Of a DNA stretch of 35,371 bases, positions 29,916 to 35,371 are shown one piece after another. Origin of the DNA: a virus; the IMG/VR virus record IMGVR_UViG_3300021963_004601, positions 1 through 35,371 of that record; one strand, given 5' to 3'. Each line of letters starts with the position of its first letter. Position 1 is the stretch's first letter. The notes beneath the pieces are model-generated. The model was not told where the DNA came from. It searched no databases and saw nothing but the letters and a program-made list of their open reading frames with translations. The position numbers and the translations under genes were made by a program.

Positions 29916-32243
29916 ATGGCTGACATGACCGCTACCGGCGTCGAGAAATATCTCGCAGTTATTTCCGCCTACGAAACCGAGTTCAAGCGGTGGGAAGGCC
30001 GGGTCACGCGCATCATTCGCCGTTATCGTGACGACACGCGGACGGCAAGCAGCAGCGATACGGCAAAGTTCAACATCCTGTGGTCAAACGTCCAGACCTT
30101 GATCCCGGCGGTGTATGCCAAGCTCCCGAAGGCCGATGTGGCGCGTCGATTCGGTGACAATGACCAGGTTGGGCGCGTGGCCGCGCTGTTGATCGAGCGG
30201 GCGCTAGACTTCGAGGTCGAGCATTACCCTGATTTCCGCGCAACGATGACATATTGCGTCGAGGATCGCTTTCTGGGCGGTCGCGGCGTGGCCTGGGTGC
30301 GGTATGAGCCGCACGTGCGCGAGCAGGATGTGCCGGAGGACGGGCTACAGATCACCGAGGACTCCGACGATGAGGAGCTGGGCGCCACCGAGGCCCCAGA
30401 GCAAGCGGACATCTACGAAGCGCCACAGGATGAATCCGTTGACCCGACTGCCGGCGAGGTTGAGGTCCAGGAGGAGATTGTTTACGAGTGCGCCCCGACC
30501 GATTACGTCCATTGGAAGGATTTCGGCCATAACATCGCCCGCACCTGGGAAGAGGTGACCGAGGTTTGGCGCTGGGTTTACATGAACGAAGACGCCATTA
30601 TTGAGCGATTTGGTGCCGAAAAAGCCAAATCTATCCCAATGGACAGCAGCCCAGAGCCGCTTTCCGGTCGCGGAGCGAAGCAAGACGCGAGTCAGGCTCG
30701 TATTTGCGAGTTGTGGTGCAAAACGACCGGCAAAGTCTATTGGATGAGCAGGGGTTTGCCCGATTTCATTGATGAGCGGGATGATCCGCTGGGGTTGGAG
30801 GAGTTTTTCCCCTGCCCCAAGCCGTTATATTCCACGATGACCTCCGATACGCTGATGCCGGTGCCGGATTTCGTGCTGTATCAGGACCAGGCAAACGAAC
30901 TCGACATCCTTTCCGACCGGATTGACGGCCTGGTGAAGGCTTTGCGGGTGCGCGGCGTCTATGACGCATCGCAGCCCGCACTGCAGAGATTGATGACCGA
31001 GGGCGACAATAATTCGCTGATTCCGGTCGATAAATGGATGGGATTCTCCGAAAAGGGTGGATTGAAAGGCAGCATCGACCTATTGCCGCTGGACGTTTTG
31101 TCGAACGCATTGACGCAATGCTATCGCGCCCGAGAGGACATCAAGGCGCAGATTTACGAGATCACCGGCATTAGCGATATCATTCGAGGCCAGACATCGG
31201 CGTCTGAAACTGCTACAGCGCAACAGATTAAGGGCCAGTATGCAGGGCTGAGGCTTCGGGCGATGCAAGAGGAGGTGGCGCTGTTTGCCACATCGTTGCT
31301 GAGGATGAAGGCGCAGATCATCTGCACCAAGTTCCAGCCCGAGACAATCCTGCAATACGCCGCTGCCATGCAGCTGACCGAAGCCGACCAGCAGATGATC
31401 CCGCAGGCGCTGGAACTGCTGAAGGATGACCCGCTTCGCAGCTTCCGCATCGAAGTCGCATCCGATTCCCTAGTCCAGATTGACGAGAATCAGAACAAGC
31501 AGGACCGTTTAGAGTTCATCCAGGCGTTCGGCGGGTTCTTGCGTGAGGCTTTGCCGGCAGCGCAGGCATCGCCTCAATTGGTGCCGATGCTAATCGACCT
31601 GATGAAATACGGTGCCGGTGCCTTCAAAGGCGCTCGCATGATTGAGGGTTCGCTGGATCGCGTCTTGGAGGACTTCAAGAAGCAGCAAGCGCAACCGCAG
31701 CAGGGCCAGCCGAACCCTGAGATGGTGAAGCTCCAAGCCGAGCAGCAATTCGCTCAGATGAAGATGCAGGCCGACGGCCAAGCAGCTCAGGCTAAGGCCC
31801 AGATGGACGCCCAGATCGCGCAGGCGAAGATACAGGCCGACATGCAGATCGAGCAGATGAAGCTTCAGGCAGCGGCGCAAGCCGAGGCACAGCGCCAGCA
31901 ATACGAGGCCCAGATCAAGGAGACCGAAACAAACAGCCGCGAGCAGATGGACCGCTGGAAGGCCGAACTGGATGCGGCAACCAAGGTTATGGTCGCTCGG
32001 ATATCGTCAAATCCAGGCGGCGAGATGCTTGATTCGCAGCTTGCCGCCAATTCTCTCTTTGTCCAAGAGCTTGGCGACAGCGTTAAGGCGGCGACCGACC
32101 GAATGGCAGAAGTGCATGGGAATATGGCAAATATGCACGGCGCAACGATGGAGAACATCAACGGCATTCTGGGCGTTCTGAGTGCGCCCAAGCGTGTTGT
32201 TCGCGGCCCTGATGGGCGTGTTACCGGCGTTGAAGTGGCGTGA
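29916..32243 (+). CDS. Portal protein, P22-type
   Basis: 775 residues. The N-terminal helix-rich part (KRWEGRVTRIIRRYRDDTR), the KFNILWSNVQTLIPAVYAKLPKADV segment and the later DQANELDILSDRIDGLVKALR and EITGISDIIRGQTSASETATAQQIKGQYAGLRL segments match the large portal family of podoviruses. An acidic insert lies at about 139-188. Residues about 588-687 are a Gln/Ala/Lys/Met heptad-like barrel or coiled coil (KAQMDAQIAQAKIQADMQIE), as in the long P22 barrel. It would form the dodecameric ring for packaging and ejection. Confidence 0.9.
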   Translation: MADMTATGVEKYLAVISAYETEFKRWEGRVTRIIRRYRDDTRTASSSDTAKFNILWSNVQTLIPAVYAKLPKADVARRFGDNDQVGRVAALLIERALDFEVEHYPDFRATMTYCVEDRFLGGRGVAWVRYEPHVREQDVPEDGLQITEDSDDEELGATEAPEQADIYEAPQDESVDPTAGEVEVQEEIVYECAPTDYVHWKDFGHNIARTWEEVTEVWRWVYMNEDAIIERFGAEKAKSIPMDSSPEPLSGRGAKQDASQARICELWCKTTGKVYWMSRGLPDFIDERDDPLGLEEFFPCPKPLYSTMTSDTLMPVPDFVLYQDQANELDILSDRIDGLVKALRVRGVYDASQPALQRLMTEGDNNSLIPVDKWMGFSEKGGLKGSIDLLPLDVLSNALTQCYRAREDIKAQIYEITGISDIIRGQTSASETATAQQIKGQYAGLRLRAMQEEVALFATSLLRMKAQIICTKFQPETILQYAAAMQLTEADQQMIPQALELLKDDPLRSFRIEVASDSLVQIDENQNKQDRLEFIQAFGGFLREALPAAQASPQLVPMLIDLMKYGAGAFKGARMIEGSLDRVLEDFKKQQAQPQQGQPNPEMVKLQAEQQFAQMKMQADGQAAQAKAQMDAQIAQAKIQADMQIEQMKLQAAAQAEAQRQQYEAQIKETETNSREQMDRWKAELDAATKVMVARISSNPGGEMLDSQLAANSLFVQELGDSVKAATDRMAEVHGNMANMHGATMENINGILGVLSAPKRVVRGPDGRVTGVEVA

Positions 32244-32596
32244 TGGATGGCGGATGGGATACAGGAACGTGGGACGGTGCGACTTGGGATTATGTGAGTC
32301 CCATCGTCGTTATCGATACGCACGACGGAAAGAAGCTAAAGGCTCGCTTTGACAAAGCCTCGTCCGAGAAGAAGCGGCGGCGGGACAAGATACTGGAAGC
32401 CTATGAGATTGTGTTTGAGGGTAGGCCAGCAGTGGCCGAGGAGATTGCAAAACCGTTTGTAGTCCAGGCGACAACCAAAAGGCCGGTTAGAACAATAAAT
32501 CTGGAAAAGCTGTTGAAGGACGTAAACGCGATTGAGCGGATTATGAGAGAATTGCAAGACATCGACGATGAGGAGGCTTTGGCGTTGTTATGGTGA
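32243..32596 (+). CDS. Small portal-linked protein, unknown
   Basis: 117 residues from ATG 32243 (TGATG overlap with the portal stop). It has an aromatic Trp/Gly/Asp-rich start (MDGGWDTGTWDGATWDYV), then a basic helical region (KKRRRDKILEAYEIVFEG) and a second helix. The position right after the portal suggests a head-assembly helper. No family is recognised. Confidence 0.6.
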   Translation: MDGGWDTGTWDGATWDYVSPIVVIDTHDGKKLKARFDKASSEKKRRRDKILEAYEIVFEGRPAVAEEIAKPFVVQATTKRPVRTINLEKLLKDVNAIERIMRELQDIDDEEALALLW

Positions 32597-32913
32597 CTTA
32601 TGTAATTCGGAACGGCAAGCTTGTGCAGAAACATGCGGTTGTGAAAGACACCCGCCAGATAATGCCCGACATCAAGCCGTATAAGTCCATGATTGACGGC
32701 CATATGGTTACGAGCCGGTCGCACCATCGAACGCATTTGCGCGACCACGGTTGCATCGAAGTCGGCAACGAAAGCATGGAAACCAAGCTTGCGCCGCCTA
32801 GCAAGGAGGCAAGACGCCGCGCCTTACATGAGCAACTCCGCGACATGACGGATAACGATGCCAACAGGATTCTGTCCCGATTAAGGGACGAAGCGCATAA
32901 CCAGCGCAGATGA
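32590..32913 (+). CDS. Small phage protein after the portal, unknown
   Basis: 107 residues, basic. It begins with a beta-hairpin-like VTYVIRNGKLVQKHAVV, contains DIKPYKSMIDGHMVTSRSHHRTHLRDHGCIEVGNES and ends with a helical tail (RRALHEQLRDMTDNDANRI). Proteins of this style are common between portal and scaffold in phages of this type. It overlaps its predecessor by 7 nt. The function is unknown. Confidence 0.6.
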   Translation: MVTYVIRNGKLVQKHAVVKDTRQIMPDIKPYKSMIDGHMVTSRSHHRTHLRDHGCIEVGNESMETKLAPPSKEARRRALHEQLRDMTDNDANRILSRLRDEAHNQRR

Positions 32914-32931
32914 AAAGGAAGAGGAAGTGTT

Positions 32932-33933
32932 ATGGATGAAGCCCCACAGGTTGACATTCCAGTCGAGACAGTTGAAGCGGAAGCCCCGGTTGATCGGAAG
33001 GACTTGCTTTCCCAGCAGTTCTCCGAGGTCGAGAAGGACGCCCCGGTAGCCCAGCGGTCGCGTGATGATGCTGGCAAATACTTAAACGAGGCTAAGGCAA
33101 AGCCCGCCGCGCCCGTTGCGCCGGTAGTCGAGGAGCCGCTGTGGAAACGCCCGCCAGCGTCCTGGAAAAAGGAATACCACGAAGCTTGGCAGACGGCAGA
33201 CCCTCGCTTGCAGGAATATGCGCACAAGCGCGAATCCGAAATGCATGAAAGCTGGAAATCAGCGGCCAGCAAGGCCGAGTATGCCGACACGGTTCAGAAG
33301 ATCATGGAGCCGTATATGAATACGGTCCGCGGCCTGGGCCTGGACGCGCCGCAAGCCATCAAGGGCCTCATCGAGGCTGACCACATCTTGCGCAGCGGCC
33401 ACCCCCAGCAGAAGGCTGAATACTTTGCCCAATTGGCGCAGCATTACGGAATCGACATCGGACAGGCTAGGGCGGCGGCTCCCCAGGGCGGCATGGATCC
33501 GAACCTGTCTGCTTTGGCAAACCAACTTAATCAGGTTCGCGGCGAGGTTCAAGCTTGGAAGCAAAACCAGGAATCTCAGCAGAACCAAGAGGTGATGAAC
33601 GACATTGTTGCTTTTTCTCAAAAGAACGAGCATTTTGAAGCAGCGCGTCCGACTATGATTGCACTCCTACAGAGTGGCCAGGCGGACACGTTAGAGATTG
33701 CCTACAAGAAAGCACTACGCCTTGACGACAACCTCTTTGAAGCCACACAGCAGGCCTCACAGGCACAGCAGGCGGCGGTGAAGAGGGCAGCAGCGGATCG
33801 TGCTGCTAAGTCGGCTCGCGCGGCGGCGGTAAGCGTCAGAAGTTCCACACCCGGGACGCACACGGCTTCCAAAGCGCAAGATAGACGTTCTCTGTTGTCT
33901 GAACAGTTCAACAACATGAATGAACGCCTTTGA
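32932..33933 (+). CDS. Scaffold-like capsid assembly protein
   Basis: 333 residues, highly charged and helical, with Ala/Gln-rich coiled-coil parts (QLNQVRGEVQAWKQNQESQQNQ) and a basic C-terminal third. It lies directly before the major capsid gene, the usual scaffold place. The N-terminal DRKDLLSQQF (22-31) recurs near the C-terminus as DRRSLLSEQF (318-327). GGAAGAGGAAG supplies a strong Shine-Dalgarno. The scaffold role is inferred from position and composition. Confidence 0.75.
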   Translation: MDEAPQVDIPVETVEAEAPVDRKDLLSQQFSEVEKDAPVAQRSRDDAGKYLNEAKAKPAAPVAPVVEEPLWKRPPASWKKEYHEAWQTADPRLQEYAHKRESEMHESWKSAASKAEYADTVQKIMEPYMNTVRGLGLDAPQAIKGLIEADHILRSGHPQQKAEYFAQLAQHYGIDIGQARAAAPQGGMDPNLSALANQLNQVRGEVQAWKQNQESQQNQEVMNDIVAFSQKNEHFEAARPTMIALLQSGQADTLEIAYKKALRLDDNLFEATQQASQAQQAAVKRAAADRAAKSARAAAVSVRSSTPGTHTASKAQDRRSLLSEQFNNMNERL

Positions 33934-33950
33934 ACTGATAGGAGAGCATC

Positions 33951-34952
33951 ATGGCCTTTGCCAATAGCTCGATCAGTGACATCATTGCGACTAACATCCA
34001 GAGCCGCAGCGGTGAACTGGCCGACAACGTTTCAAACAACAACGCCTTGCTTCGTCGCCTTAAAGAACGCGGCAACGTGAAGACGTTTACTGGTGGTAAC
34101 GTGATTTTGCAGGAAATCATGTACAACGACTCCACCACCAACAACACCAACTCGTACAGCGGCTACGAAGTGCTGAACGTGTCGCAGAACTCGCCCATCA
34201 GCGCGGCGCAGTTCTCGATCACTCAGTATGCCTCTGCGGTGTCCATCTCGGGCCTGGAAATGATCCAGAACTCGGGTAAGGAAGCCATCATCGAACTCCT
34301 CGATGGTCGCATGGACGTTGCGGAAGCTCAGTTGATGAACCGCATCGGTAGCGATGTGTATCTTGACGGTACTGGCAACAGCGGTAAGAACATTACCGGT
34401 CTGGCCGCTGCGGTCCCAGATGCGCCCACCACCGGCACTTACGGCGGCATCAATCGCGCAACCTTCTCGTTCTGGCGTTCGGTTGCTTACAGCGGCTTGA
34501 CCAACGGCGGCAGCGCGACTTCGGCCTCAAACATCCAGCAGTATATGGATGCGGTTGCCGTCCAGCTCATCCGTGGCACGGACAAGCCGGATCTGATTGT
34601 TGCCGACAACAACTACTACAAGCTGTATTTGCAGTCGTTGCAGAGCATCCAGCGTATTACGGACTCCGGTTCGTCGATGGCTGGTGCTGGTTTTGCGTCA
34701 CTCAAATACTACGGTGCCGGCATGGCGTCTGACGTTGTGCTGGATGGCGGTGTCGGCTCTGCCGCGACTGCCAACCACATGTGGTTCCTGAACACCAAAT
34801 ACTTGATGTTCCGTCCGCATGTTGACCGGAACTTCGTGCCAATCGGCGGTGATCGCCAAGCGGTCAACCAGGATGCAGTTGTGAAACTCATTGGCTGGGC
34901 CGGCAACCTCACCTCATCTGGCCCGCAGTTCAGCGGCGTCTTGACCGCTTGA
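33951..34952 (+). CDS. Major capsid protein
   Basis: 333 residues with an AGGAGAG Shine-Dalgarno. The N-terminus (FANSSISDIIATNIQSRSGELADNVSNNNALLRRLKERGNVKTFTGG) is typical of HK97-fold capsid subunits of podovirus-like phages. It continues with beta/alpha stretches such as ISGLEMIQNSGKEAIIELLDGRM and the late VDRNFVPIGGDRQAVNQDAVVKLIGWAGNL. It follows the scaffold and precedes the decoration-like gene. No cleavage site or protease is seen nearby. Confidence 0.85.
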   Translation: MAFANSSISDIIATNIQSRSGELADNVSNNNALLRRLKERGNVKTFTGGNVILQEIMYNDSTTNNTNSYSGYEVLNVSQNSPISAAQFSITQYASAVSISGLEMIQNSGKEAIIELLDGRMDVAEAQLMNRIGSDVYLDGTGNSGKNITGLAAAVPDAPTTGTYGGINRATFSFWRSVAYSGLTNGGSATSASNIQQYMDAVAVQLIRGTDKPDLIVADNNYYKLYLQSLQSIQRITDSGSSMAGAGFASLKYYGAGMASDVVLDGGVGSAATANHMWFLNTKYLMFRPHVDRNFVPIGGDRQAVNQDAVVKLIGWAGNLTSSGPQFSGVLTA

Positions 34953-34971
34953 TCAGAAGGGAACCCAGAAC

Positions 34972-35371
34972 ATGGCTTATTCTTTTGTTGAACCCCGCGC
35001 CGGGATGCTCAACATCGATCAGACCGACGCTGGTGTGACGATGGCTAACGGCTCTTCGGCTGTTCCGACGCCTCCGGCGACGCTCGGTCAGGTTGTTCGT
35101 GCGTTTGACCCGACCTACGGTGAGGGTGAATTTATCCTCCTCGTTGGTGTTGCTTCCACGGTCGTTGGCTCGCTTGTCAGCTACAACGCCACCACCTACC
35201 AGACGGCTCTGTCGGCCAATACGGCCAACCTTGCTGGCCCGGTTGCGGTAGCGATGTCCGCTTGCACGGCTGGCCTGTTTGGCTGGTATCAGATCGGTGG
35301 TCTGGCGGTCATCAAGAAGACTGCGGTTGCTACCTCGCCCCAGGTTGCGGTTTACCAGTCTGCTACGACTG
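34972..35371 (+). CDS. Small post-capsid virion protein (decoration-like), 5' part
   Basis: Begins MAYSFVEPRAGMLNIDQTDAG and runs off the window end, continuing at base 3 of this window after closing the circle (total 178 residues). An AGAAGGG Shine-Dalgarno precedes the ATG. It is Ala/Thr/Val-rich with a GEGEFILLVGVAS strand. Position and composition suggest a capsid decoration or stabilising protein. Confidence 0.75.
   Translation, partial: MAYSFVEPRAGMLNIDQTDAGVTMANGSSAVPTPPATLGQVVRAFDPTYGEGEFILLVGVASTVVGSLVSYNATTYQTALSANTANLAGPVAVAMSACTAGLFGWYQIGGLAVIKKTAVATSPQVAVYQSATT
35258..35371. repeat. Terminal overlap with bases 1-114 (circular closure)
   Basis: 35258-35371 repeats bases 1-114 with one difference (base 2 is T, 35259 is C). 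The repeat lies inside a single open gene, so it is an end-overlap of a circular or circularly permuted map rather than a functional repeat. Confidence 0.9.

Noticed and set aside
32598-33290. 230-codon open frame on the - strand
   Set aside because: Antisense to the scaffold-like gene and its small neighbour; low-complexity Ser/Cys-rich product and wrong strand for the late operon.

Overview
The window is essentially one complete tailed-phage genome. Bases 1-114 repeat at 35258-35371 (identical from base 3 on, one mismatch at base 2), so the contig closes into a circle of about 35,257 bp. It was cut inside the small gene that follows the major capsid gene. The gene set fits a podovirus-like phage: a P22-type long-barrel portal, a propeller-like tail protein, several internal or ejected virion proteins, and no tape measure or sheath. 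A GTA-type three-TM holin, a GH108 muramidase and the high-GC coding style point to an alphaproteobacterial host; the host is inference, not proven. I see no integrase, no DNA polymerase, no RNA polymerase and no tRNA.

Layout. (1) 26.0-35.4 kb running into 1-15.87 kb, all on the + strand: terminase small and large subunits, three accessory genes including a probable virion-borne ADP-ribosyltransferase, portal, scaffold, capsid, decoration-like protein, a DUF115-methyltransferase fusion, two tandem paralogous small beta proteins, head completion and tail proteins, a GNAT enzyme, ejection-type proteins interrupted by a PP-loop PAPS-reductase-like enzyme, a fibre and glycine-rich adhesin module, then lysis (two holin-like proteins, muramidase, and a secreted six-cysteine protein). 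(2) 15.87-17.72 kb, - strand: a tightly overlapped cassette of about eight small genes, including a DUF6378 protein, an HTH protein and a one-TM protein. (3) 17.72-17.87 kb: a divergent promoter region. (4) 17.87-26.0 kb, + strand: a RecE-like nuclease, a RuvC-like resolvase, an XRE plus sigma-region-4 fusion regulator, two proteins with SSB-like C-terminal tips, a primase-helicase of RepA type, an iteron-like array that is a candidate origin, an HNH nuclease, and a ParB-domain/DNA-methyltransferase pair that looks like one gene split by a frameshift.

How it works together. The primase-helicase, the SSB-like proteins and the iteron array suggest initiation at a phage origin with use of the host replicase. 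The RecE-like nuclease and RuvC would handle recombination and branched concatemers before packaging. The sigma-4-like protein is the best candidate for redirecting host RNA polymerase. Almost all junctions are TAATG, TGATG or ATGA overlaps, so translational coupling is pervasive. These overlaps, together with Shine-Dalgarno positions, were used to choose the starts.

Most noteworthy: the 9-bp repeat array with exact 11-bp phasing at 23.2-23.4 kb, the sigma-4 fusion regulator, the ParB/methyltransferase frameshift, and the small-gene cassette on the - strand.
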